From Euglena gracilis (Eukaryota; Euglenida; Euglenophyceae; Euglenales): a DNA stretch of 64,000 bases. Made by a program: the position numbers and the translations under genes. This document shows, in pieces, positions 57,601 through 64,000 of the stretch (the stretch's first letter is position 1; each line of letters opens with the position of its first letter). Location of the stretch: assembly GCA_039621445.1 (NCBI GenBank), contig CP154956.1, positions 76,814,474 to 76,878,473 on the forward strand, read 5' to 3'. The notes beneath the pieces are model-generated. The model saw nothing but the letters and a program-made list of their open reading frames with translations, did not search any database and had not been told where the DNA came from.

Positions 57601-60600
57601 AAACAGTTCCACAAGCTCAAGTCTTTGGTCCCCCCGGGATGCAAATGCGCCATTGGAGCAAAAAAAAACCCACATTTATTTTCGTCGTTTATCACGGAGA
57701 AGCATTACTCTCTGCAAAACACATGGTTCATAGTCCTTTGGGGGGACAACAAATGCCACAGAAAGCAAAACTGCCTTGCAATGATGCGGCCTGCCCCAAC
57801 CCCGTGACGCAACCACCAAGGGGGCACACCTTTGCCTCCAGCTTCTTCTGCTTCTTCTCCTCCACCGCCTTCTTCTCCTCCTCCCGCTTCCGTGCCAGGT
57901 CCTCCTTCCGCTTCTTCAGCCGGGGGTCTCGTGCAGGTCTTGCTGCGGTGGGTGCGCGCCTGCATGCTTGCCGCCCCATCACACGGGCTCAACTACCCCC
58001 CAAAAAAGAACCAAAATAAGACCTTGATCTTCTTTCTGGGTCCATTGATGGAAGCCCCCGGCGGGGGCATAATTTGTGTAATTTTGACTGACCCGAAAAA
58101 TCATCATTTTCAGGTTCTCAAGAACACAAGAAATTTGCCTCTGGCACGACGCTCTGTGTGTGACGACACTCTCTGTGTGTAAGCTGGTTTAAATTGAACT
58201 CAGCACGATTTTGGGGTCACAAAAACCAACAGCGTCAGATTATTGGCTTTCCATCATTGCTCCTGTTTTACACTCTCCCGACCCTTCATGCCATTAGGGG
58301 TGGGTGGGGCCAAATTTTGGGGGTCTCATTTTAGGAATTTTTGCTCGGTCGTCCTGGGGGGGGTTTAGGGGGGGGGTACACACTCCTCTGCACGAGAGGA
58401 GTGTCTGTACAACTGTGTGTCTATTGGGGCCCGCCCAACCCGTCGCTGCCAAGGCGGCGCAGCCAGGCCTGGGCCAGCATCCTTGCCCGCTCCACCAGCT
58501 CCCGGATCCGCTTGCTCTCCTGCTTCTGCAGCTTGCTGCGTTCCCTGCGGGCCGCCGCCGAGACCGACGTGGCAGACCGCGATCCCAACAGGCTCCCGTC
58601 ATGACATCCAACGTGATCGAGATGGAAGCCACCGGGGCCCCACCGTCACAGGCCGGGGAGGAGGCTCGTGATGGGGTCAGTGGGGGGGGGCAGCCGACCT
58701 CTCGTTCTCGCGGTCCATCCACCGCTTCTCCTCCCGGCACTCGGCCTCTTCCACGTTGTGCATGTCGACGTTGGAGAAATCTCGCCAGCTTCGGAAAGCA
58801 GTCCTACAAAGGGAAACAACATTGCTAACCTATGGTGGTGAATTCGGATTGGAGGTGACACCCAAATGATGTTCTGTTGCCTTCAAACCCCAATGGTGGA
58901 TGGTTGGAGATAAATGCCCACTCCATAACCTGATGCGTGTTTGAAGTATGAGGCAGCTTGCATCGGTTCAAGGGGTGGTCAGCGATGAAGGGGAACCAGA
59001 AAAATGGCCATAAAAGACAGGAAAGGTCGTGGCTGAGGAACGTTTGGTGAGCAAAAGCAAAAGGGAAATTAATCATAAAAAATGTGTTTTAGAAATACAT
59101 AACCCCCCCTGATAAAAGCACGGGGCCGCTACAAGCGCAGGGTCCAAATAAAAGCGCACCCCCCGCCGTCTTCGGCCGAAGGTGGCAGTCCGCTACAAGC
59201 GCACCCCCTACTTTGATGTAATTTCTAAAGGAAATCAACAAAAATCGTGCAGGTAGGGTCCAAATAGAAATGCAACCCCCGCCGCCGGAGGCGCCCGCCG
59301 CCGGAGGCGGCGGTCCGCTATAAGCACACCCGTGCTTCCATTGGCGGGGGGTTAGCACATTTCTTACAAAGACTTCGCAAACTCAGAAATTCACAGAACA
59401 AACTTTGTTGTATGCTTTTGGTGTACAACCACGTGGAATATCTCAACCCTGACTTCTCGGGGAAACAGGCAGAAATTGCACACCAGAACTCATAAAAGCT
59501 CTCGACCTCCTCGTACGGAGTGGACACGTCCCCCAACTGGGGGACGTTGCGGGCTGTGCTCCACCGCGAGTTTCGATGGAACGCCTCCCCATACACCTCG
59601 AAGAAGTTCTCCGGCGCAACCTACCGGTGAAAGCAAAGGCACATATGGCGAGGGCCGCAGCCTGTTGAGGTTCCACACAAAAGAAAGCAAAAGCTCTTTG
59701 GCCGGTGCGTTTGGATTGTGGCAGTTTTCTCTGCTTCTTCGATGAAAACGCATTGCCCAAAAGCCCCAGTCCAGGAGAGGGGTCCAGGAGAGAGGGATGC
59801 CCTCAGCACATCGAACCCTGCCATGGGCCGGGGAAGAGGCGGTCTCGGAGGTTGGGCACACATGTGCCGCCTGCGCACCTGAGGACTCACTCTCAGTCTC
59901 AGGGAAATATGTTCAAAAAGCCTGACCGGCGTCCACTCAAGTGGAAACAAGAGTGCCAGCGCCTGCCACCTTGAGGGAGGGGATGTCGTCATCGAACGGC
60001 AGCGACGAGTCGAACGCCAACCGCCTGGCCGGGTCCGACAGCACCAGGGCGGGGGCGGCCCCCAGCCTGGCCCCCGCGGCGGCCGCCGCAAACCCACCGG
60101 GTCGGGCAGCCCACGCCCGCCCTGGCCAGGATCTCGTACGCCTTCTGCACCGCCTTGAACCGGGTGTCGTCCCCGCCCTGCGTCTTATCCGCGTCGCCCC
60201 GGGGCTCTCCGGGACGAAAAGTGCCCCCCCCAAATGCGGCGGGATGGTCAGGTGTTGGGCAAGAGGGGGGGGGAGCTCACGTTGCCAACTCCCCAAAACA
60301 CAGTAAAAAAGCCGAGACGAGAAAAATGGCCTCTAATGAACTCTATAGTATTTCTTTCATATGTTATATGTGTTTCATAAAAATGTTTCTTAGATGTGTA
60401 TTTAATAAATCAAAATCAATCAGTTAATATGTGCACATATGGGAGGAATGCAGAAAACAATTTCAACACTTGGGGTGGGGAGAAACCTCAAAGCAATGTG
60501 AAAATGGAAAAAAAGAAGTGAACGAGCAGTACTCTGCATCACCACACCACAGGTCGGCATGCTCCCCCAACACACACTGCAAGCCCTGCTGCGATTGGGA

Positions 60601-61503
60601 TGGGTCTCCACCACCAACCGGCGGTACGCCGTCTTGATGTCCTCGTCGGTGGCCAGCCACTCCAACTTCTCCAGCCCCAAGACCTGGGTGGGCAAGGGCA
60701 AGCCCCAGGCACGGAAGGCTCTCGCGTGACATAATATTTCATCTGACACGCACAGTCGCCTTCTTTTAGTTTGCCTGGGTTGCTGCTCTCCGGGCAGAAA
60801 GGTTGGGCATCATCTGCCTGTGTGGTATCCAATGACCGTTGACCCCCCCCCCAGCAACAAAACACTTTGACCGTCAAACCATTTCTTGCCCGAAGGGAGA
60901 ACCTAGGCATGGGCCGCCGGCCCTCGTGGACATTCAGAATTGAAATCAAAATCACGTCTTCTGTAATTCCCTTTGCTTACTGATCCCCTTATTTGCTGCC
61001 CTTGATATTTCACCCTGTTGAATTGCCCCCGAATAACAACAATATGCACACATTCAGAATTGGAGTTTCTGTATTTGCACAAATCTCCTTGTTGTACAAT
61101 CTCCTTCGTATCTTTATGGAGTTTTTTGGTGAATCTGATTTCTGTTTTTGCTCTTCCCAAAAGGTTTTTTGCCTGTGGCTGCACCTGAAGGAAAAGGGGG
61201 GAGCACAAAGAAAAAGGCAACGACAGAAAAATTTCTGGTGGTTGGTTGATCATCCACCATGACAACGAACTGAACACAACCACCGAAGGAGGACAGCCAG
61301 CAGCTGTCACGAAGGATCGGCAGATCACACCTCGTAGTGGTCCGCCTCGAGGTCCGCCTCGGACAACTTCGCCGCCTTCACGCCGCGCTTCTTCTGCTCC
61401 ACCCGCTGCCGCTTCCCCTTCGCCTCCTGCGCCTCCTCCGCCCCGGCGTCGTCCGCCCCGAGGCCCAGCAACTTGCAGTAGAACTCCTCGAACGCCCGGC
61501 CGC
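45561..61503 (-). CDS. DNAJC2: DNAJC2 / zuotin, ribosome-associated J protein with two SANT domains
   Basis: Nineteen exons whose GT-AG phases all agree, apart from a frame break inside exon 3. Order: RAFEEFYCKLLG and LEADHYE (zuotin N-terminal part), VLGLEKLEWLATDEDIKTAY (J domain helices I-II), QKAYEIL and SDPARRLAF (helices III-IV), HRNSRWSTARNVPQLGD (zuotin homology domain), AECREEKRWMDREN, a long Lys/Glu/Arg helix, VEWLFRNCQFEGL (four-helix region), WTEQELVDLAKGIAKFPGG plus RWENIAAYIG (SANT1), and DPWTKAR to VEGKTKKQCVERYKYL (SANT2). In the family it pairs with an Hsp70-like partner on the ribosome to fold nascent chains; SANT proteins also act on chromatin. About 640 codons found, against 621 in human. 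Unusual: HPN in place of HPD. Missing: the first exon(s) right of 61,503. A possible last exon is 45,287-45,257 (in phase, ending KDLSGFF-TAG). Confidence 0.92.
45847..45941 (-). CDS. DNAJC2: DNAJC2 exon: SANT2 core
   Basis: QQKQLEDALKTLKEYKEKDK, then WDKVADGAG. Matches EQKLLEQALKTYP ... RWEKIAEAV of animal DNAJC2. Acceptor CGCCTGAG, donor GGCT/GTCATA. Confidence 0.85.
46437..46583 (+). repeat. direct repeat, copy 1
   Basis: TTCGAAGACGTGCCAAAATG ... GAAAAAGCCGGTGGTAATTG ... AAAAAAGGGGCATTGTTGTG. About 90% like copy 2. Confidence 0.9.
46615..46688 (-). CDS. DNAJC2: DNAJC2 exon: start of SANT2
   Basis: GDAKPLKSAEEAAAVVEDPW, then TKAR. Acceptor CACCTCTCAG, donor AGGCA/GTGACG. It lies between two copies of a direct repeat (46,437-46,583 and 46,815-46,962). 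Confidence 0.8.
46815..46962 (+). repeat. direct repeat, copy 2
   Basis: Same order and orientation as copy 1, on the other side of the 46,615-46,688 exon. Confidence 0.9.
47008..47282. mobile_element. hAT-like miniature transposon with perfect 8-bp duplication
   Basis: CAGGGGTTTTTTTTAAGACC at the left and the inverted form at the right (ending AAACCCCTG). CGCTTATC directly precedes and follows. The inside has a GGCGCCTTCGGCGCC hairpin. 275 bp, no ORF. Confidence 0.9.
47342..47682. mobile_element. hAT-like miniature transposon, relative of 34,218
   Basis: The inside is colinear with 34,218-34,588. Flanks CCCCAGGA and CCCCTGGA match at 7 of 8 positions; the termini are more diverged. Confidence 0.65.
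48750..48947. mobile_element. hAT-like miniature transposon with perfect 8-bp duplication
   Basis: CAGGCTTCTTTTTAAG left, CTTAAAAAGAAGCCTG right (perfect 16-bp inverted ends). ATGCACAC precedes and follows. 198 bp. Confidence 0.92.
49527..49583 (-). CDS. DNAJC2: DNAJC2 exon after SANT1, tentative limits
   Basis: PPTKPEAIKQ resembles the family's KDVIGKAK segment. Donor AAGCAG/GTGCTC. Of several AG acceptors, the one before 49,583 keeps phase 0. Confidence 0.5.
49767..49833 (-). CDS. DNAJC2: DNAJC2 exon: SANT1, second half
   Basis: WENIAAYIGTKTPARPG. Acceptor GGGGTGCAG completes the Arg codon of RW. The donor (CCCCC/GTGTGA) is the nearest GT in phase; the true end is less certain. Confidence 0.78.
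50395..50498 (-). CDS. DNAJC2: DNAJC2 exon: SANT1, first half
   Basis: QQPEATDGKKDVWTEQELVD, then LAKGIAKFPGGSFNR. Acceptor CCCTTTTCCAG, donor AATAG/GTAACG. Confidence 0.92.
50795..52392. mobile_element. 1.6-kb CAGG-ended palindromic element
   Basis: CAGGCTTTTGCTTAAGG and its exact inverse at the ends. Flanks GCCCCAAG and GTCCCAAG match 7 of 8. Inside: GCGGTCGGCT arrays near both ends (50,930-51,010; 51,980-52,090), and a centre where TTTTGGCC-type repeats (51,090-51,420) switch to their inverse GGCCAAAA (51,425-51,900). No ORF. It lies in the intron before SANT1. Confidence 0.85.
53737..53844 (-). CDS. DNAJC2: DNAJC2 exon before SANT1
   Basis: AVVTYINQLVAEAEQRIGYD, then RFGYAVKRTKVEPEKK. 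Acceptor GGGGGCAG, donor AAAAAG/GTCTGG, phase 0/0. The sequence is not obviously conserved in the family, so the assignment rests on position and phase. Confidence 0.7.
54361..54470. repeat. CACTATTGGAC units, block 1
   Basis: Three spaced CACTA(T/G)TTGGAC-type units after an AACCCCCCC run. A second block is at 55,025-55,140. Confidence 0.6.
54492..54546 (-). CDS. DNAJC2: DNAJC2 micro-exon
   Basis: 55 bases: RLDCTSIASEQAIEQAKR. Acceptor GATGAACCAG, donor AAGG/GTGCCT. Supported by exact phase fit on both sides. Confidence 0.65.
54654..54999. repeat. CTATAAGAAACCC element with inverted ends
   Basis: AACCC(C)n ACCTATAAGAAACCC at the left and its inverse at the right, with six or more direct CTATAAGAAACCCC units between, plus a GGCGCCGAAGGCGCC-like core. 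Confidence 0.75.
55025..55140. repeat. CACTATTGGAC units, block 2
   Basis: Four spaced units like those at 54.4 kb, ending in a G tract. Confidence 0.6.
56003..56096 (-). CDS. DNAJC2: DNAJC2 exon: four-helix region
   Basis: NCQFEGLATMKLQLETLAKE, then HQATLPNLPTQ. Acceptor ATCGGGCAG, donor CACCCA/GTGCAC. Confidence 0.82.
56528..56598 (-). CDS. DNAJC2: DNAJC2 exon: four-helix region
   Basis: PDTTKARSDAALVKADVEWL. Acceptor CCCCTCCAG, donor TTCC/GTATGC. Confidence 0.82.
56637..56747 (-). CDS. DNAJC2: DNAJC2 exon
   Basis: RKEETAALRDVCSKTLKPF, then a Pro/Gly-rich linker. Acceptor CCACACAG, donor GGGCAG/GTGGGG (chosen because its phase fits the next exon). Confidence 0.8.
57378..57460 (-). CDS. 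DNAJC2: DNAJC2 exon: charged helix
   Basis: LQKQRDAEEAEERRKKEEAD, then KKKAEQAK. Acceptor TCTTTTGCAG, donor GCGAA/GTGTGC. Confidence 0.88.
57830..57938 (-). CDS. DNAJC2: DNAJC2 exon: charged helix
   Basis: ARDPRLKKRKEDLARKREEE, then KKAVEEKKQKKLEAK. DPRLKK matches the family's DPRIKKF. Donor GGCAAAG/GTGTGC. Confidence 0.9.
58440..58544 (-). CDS. DNAJC2: DNAJC2 exon: basic helix
   Basis: ERSKLQKQESKRIRELVERA, then a lineage-specific RMLAQAWLRRLGSDG. Acceptor CCCGCAG, donor GACGG/GTTGGG. Confidence 0.8.
58699..58803 (-). CDS. DNAJC2: DNAJC2 exon
   Basis: TAFRSWRDFSNVDMHNVEEA, then ECREEKRWMDREN. Acceptor CCTTTGTAG, donor GAGAG/GTCGGC. Confidence 0.9.
59103..59353. repeat. GCTACAAGCGCACCC element with inverted ends
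   Basis: AACCCCCCCTGATAAAAGCACGG at the left pairs with CCCGTGCTTCC ... GGGGGGTT at the right. Units (C)GCTACAAGCGCACCC and TCCAAATA(A/G)AA, and a GCCGCCGGAGGCGGC hairpin, lie inside. Confidence 0.7.
59484..59620 (-). CDS. DNAJC2: DNAJC2 exon: zuotin homology domain
   Basis: ENFFEVYGEAFHRNSRWSTA, then YEEVESFYEFW. Acceptor CACCGGTAG, donor TTCTG/GTGTGC, phase 0 in, 2 out. Very close to animal DNAJC2 (NFFEVFTPVFERNSRWS). Confidence 0.93.
59970..60183 (-). CDS. DNAJC2: DNAJC2 exon: J domain helices III-IV, frame-broken
   Basis: TQGGDDTRFKAVQKAYEIL is in one frame, and LSDPARRLAFDSSLPFDDD is in the next, separated by 88 bases of GC-rich Ala/Gly/Pro/Arg code. No GT-AG pair removes the right number of bases. 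Acceptor GATAAG or ACGCAG (both phase 0); donor CTCAAG/GTGGCA. Confidence 0.75.
60576..60683 (-). CDS. DNAJC2: DNAJC2 exon: J domain helices I-II and loop
   Basis: Begins VLGLEKLEW directly after CAG; helix II TAYRRLVVETHPN. Donor after GCAAGT-type context (TGCAGT/GTGTGT), phase 0. The invariant HPD Asp codon is AAT (Asn). Confidence 0.85.
61331..61503 (-). CDS. DNAJC2: DNAJC2 exon: zuotin N-terminal region
   Basis: Acceptor AACCGCAG, donor TACGAG/GTGTGA. Reads GRAFEEFYCKLLGLGADD, then KRGVKAAKLSEADLEADHYE, matching the GRWFEAF ... DHYAVLGL layout of animal DNAJC2. Phase 1 in, 0 out. Confidence 0.85.
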
Positions 61504-63681
61504 CTGCGGTTTGGGGTTGGGGGAGGGCAGGGCATTCCTGGACGTCTGGGGGGTCCAGCCGCGCGGGCTGGCCAGGGCTGCACAGGAAGACCTGGAGGGG
61601 GGTCGATCCGCCCCCACCCACCACAGCATCCGGCAAGGAAATATTCCTTCGGCGCCGAGGGAAAATCCTGGCCGAAAAATGGCGCCACCGGAAATACGGA
61701 ACGTCTGGTGGGGGGAGGTGGTTGGACCCCCCCACCAGGATGGGGTTTTTTTGGGGGGGGGGGGGGTCGACCTCCCACCACCCACAGGGTTGCAGGGATT
61801 CCTGTGCAATCCTGGGGCTGGTAAAAGGTGCTGGCTGGGGAAAATGCTGGCTGGATCCCTCCCCTGGGGGTGGGGCCCCTTCGGGCTAAAACCTTGGTTG
61901 TGAGAGTGTTTGGTGGGAGTGAGCCCCCAGGGGAGGGGAGCAGCCTCGCCCATCTCCAGCAGGTCAAACCTTCCGCAAAACTTTTCTTCGGCCATTTGCA
62001 TTTTCTGGGCCAAGTTTAAATTTGGTTTAAATCTGAAACAGTGAAAGGGTTGTGGGCGTGGTTCAATTAATTAATTCCTCCGACACACCACTTCTTCTCC
62101 AGAGTCACAGGGGCGTACTTGCCTGGAATTCCTTCTGTACCACACACGCCACGGGATGCGCCATCTGTGGGCCATTGTAGTCCGCGGGAGGAGGAGGCAG
62201 GAGGAACGGCCCCATATTTCACCTGGCGGGGGGCGAAAAAGGCCTGAGGAGGGAAAGAGGGGCAAAACACACCGGCTATGTTCGAGGATGCATGTGTGCA
62301 CAACCCAGCGACTCGTCCTGTTCAAAGCACACTGCACAACCCCAGGCGCTGGCTCCCATCCCAACTCTCACACCTAATACTAAACTAGAGGCATAAAATT
62401 TGGCATTAATAAGCCAGGCACATAATATTTTACTTGATGACCAGCATAAAATCTTTCTGAGGGGACCCTGCGACCTTTTGGGCTGCAGTGCAGGCACAGC
62501 GCTTCTTTGGAAATCAGGCTGTAATGGCACCTATATTCATTTTGACTGCCCTCAAGGTTTCAACAATTTTCAAAAACACCTCAAGCCGTGTATTCAATGT
62601 CTGGTTTTCAGATTTTCAATATTTTTCAAGGAATCCTTTTTTGTTTTTTGTACTTTTAAATTCATGTACGCCATTTCAAAAAGTCATCAATCCTGGTAAA
62701 AATGGTCTCTTCCTTGCTGAACCCCTATGTCAGGCAATGGGCTGTCAGTGGTGGAGGAGGTAATTGGATGCTTTGTGTGAGTCGCCATGTAGACTGCAAG
62801 CAACCCATACACCTAACCCAAATCCTCACCCTGTGCCGAAATTTAAACTTATTCTAAACCCTAGCCCCCAACAAAAAAAAATGCAAAATGCGCATCCATG
62901 TTTGCCAGGGGTTTTTTAAGACCGGGGGGGAGGGGGGGTCCCCCCACCATGCTTGTGCTTACCCACCGGGGGGGGGGAGGGGGGGGTGGGTGCTATAGGG
63001 TGCCTGCCCCTAGCAGGCACACCCCCCCCGGGGGGGGGGGATAGGGGTCCGGGCCGGACCCAGAAAATTTTCATTGAAAATGGCCGTTTCCGGGCCCCCG
63101 GCGCCTTCGGCGCCGGGGTCGGAGGGGGGTGCCTGCTAGGGGCAGGCACCCCCCGAAACCCTACCCCCCCCCCGGGGGGGGTCGGATCGGGTGCTATGGG
63201 GTGCCTGCCCCTAGCACCCACCCCCCCCCCCCGTGGGGTAGGCACCCGAATAAGCACAAGCCTGCCCCCCACCCACCCACCCCCTGTGGGGGGGGGGGGT
63301 CCCGGGGGACCCACAAAAAATGGCCGAAAACCGCGAAACGTGCTAAAAATAGCACTTTTTCGGCGCCGAAAAGTATATCCCACCCCCCTCCAGGGGGACC
63401 CTCCCAGTACGTCCATTTTATTTGTTGCATATAAACGTCCACTCCTTTCGCCGTCAACTTCATAAAACTCCACAACAGGCTATGGAGCTTCAAAAAGCAC
63501 TGGCGCTAGCAGTTGCCACGCACAAAATGGGGGGTGTGGGTACTGGGGGTTTAACACTTTTTTGGCTTACTTGCACTTGGGGGTGGGGGCTGTGAATTGG
63601 GGTTTTCGTGCCATGCCGACCACACAAAAAAAAACAGCAAAATCTGCCAAAAAAAAGTACCGGGAGTGCCAGGGTCAAAAA
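61504..63681. other. upstream of DNAJC2: start not located
   Basis: Should hold the first DNAJC2 exon(s). Candidates on the minus strand near 62,120-62,085 (KYAPVTLEKKW after a CCAG acceptor) and 62,000-61,966 (MAEEKF) do not fit the phase, so they are not called. 62,908 begins CAGGGGTTTTTTAAGACC and 62,908-63,400 resembles 47,008-47,282 internally, but no matching right end or duplication was found. Confidence 0.4.
61590..61830. repeat. GTCGAC-type dispersed repeats
   Basis: Two head-to-head copies of 'ggcctgg...gtcga...cccaccacagca' and 'cctgcaaccctgtgggtgg', related to 2.1, 12.2, 21.1, 24.5 and 40.2 kb. Confidence 0.65.
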
Positions 63682-64000
63682 ATGACAATTCGCGGATCCG
63701 TCGCCGTCGTGCTTCCTCCCGCTTTAAGTTCCTGCACTGCCGGCGCCAAAAATCACTTTTTTTACGTGTGCGAAAATGCGCACATCGACCAAAAAAAGCT
63801 GGAGTGCGAGATATGCCGCCTGGGTATTACGCCAGGCCATTCTCCTTTTCTTCAGATGGCGTCCAAATTCATGTGCAATGAACTGGCTCGATATTTTGCC
63901 AAAAATATCCAACATACTTTGTGGTGTGTGCCTCCACGTTGCAGTGCACGAGCGAGATGCAGGGGATCCGAAATGGAGATCTCATTCAAAAAGCAAATGA
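63682..64000 (+). CDS. open frame running off the window, doubtful
   Basis: From ATG at 63,682 the plus strand is open for 106 codons to the edge, with a Cys-rich stretch (KKLECEICRLGITPGHS; MASKFMCNELARYFAKN). Two other plus frames and one minus frame are also largely open here, so chance is possible. No family recognised. Confidence 0.25.
   Translation, partial: MTIRGSVAVVLPPALSSCTAGAKNHFFYVCENAHIDQKKLECEICRLGITPGHSPFLQMASKFMCNELARYFAKNIQHTLWCVPPRCSARARCRGSEMEISFKKQM

Noticed and set aside
60097-60184. The 88-base insert of DNAJC2 as a non-canonical intron
   Set aside because: Neither GT-AG nor GC-AG ends give the right length. A frame error or a real frameshift is simpler.
62085-62120. 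First DNAJC2 exon with KYAPVTLEKKW
   Set aside because: Phase 2 at its donor does not fit the phase-1 acceptor at 61,503, and no start codon is linked.

Overview
The window is nuclear DNA of an intron-rich, repeat-rich eukaryote. The evidence is GT-AG introns of 0.1 to 6 kb, short GC-rich exons (30 to 210 bases), an interstitial TTAGGG-type array and many short inverted-repeat transposons. The DNAJC2/zuotin gene has two SANT domains, as in animals, plants and many protists and unlike yeast Zuo1, so a fungus is unlikely. A protist or alga is the best guess; I cannot name the group. Every exon supported here is on the minus strand, apart from one weak plus-strand open frame at the right edge.

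Layout in the direction of transcription, right to left. (1) 61,503 to 45,561: DNAJC2/zuotin, the Hsp40 partner of the ribosome-associated complex, in 19 exons with matching phases, covering the N-terminal zuotin region, J domain, zuotin homology domain, charged helix, four-helix region, SANT1 and SANT2. The first exon(s) and the last few codons are not certain. The J domain reads HPN instead of HPD, and one exon has a one-base frame break. (2) About 43 to 11.3 kb: exons of one or more unrecognised coiled-coil / low-complexity proteins. The last six (27,589 to 11,349) join in phase to a TGA stop. (3) 8,996 to 8,872: a terminal exon of an unknown gene. (4) 8,737 to 5,536: five phase-compatible exons of an unrecognised protein. 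(5) 1,380 to the left edge: a Rab-like small GTPase whose P-loop is split by a GC-AG intron.

Most of the rest is intron filled with mobile and satellite DNA. The clearest elements are hAT-like miniature transposons with 8-bp target duplications (26.4, 34.2, 47.0, 48.75 kb perfect; 10.6, 47.3, 50.8 kb with one mismatch). There is also a 3.4-kb element with perfect 32-bp inverted termini and GCGC/AAAT subterminal arrays (32.9 to 36.3 kb), CAGGGG-ended elements built from decamer satellites, a truncated retroelement protease fragment, and a 1.7-kb CA/TG strand-switch minisatellite.

Exon limits were read by eye from splice signals, reading phase and remembered family similarity. No alignment, transcript or database search was possible. 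No tRNA, rRNA, CRISPR or bacterial-type feature was seen.
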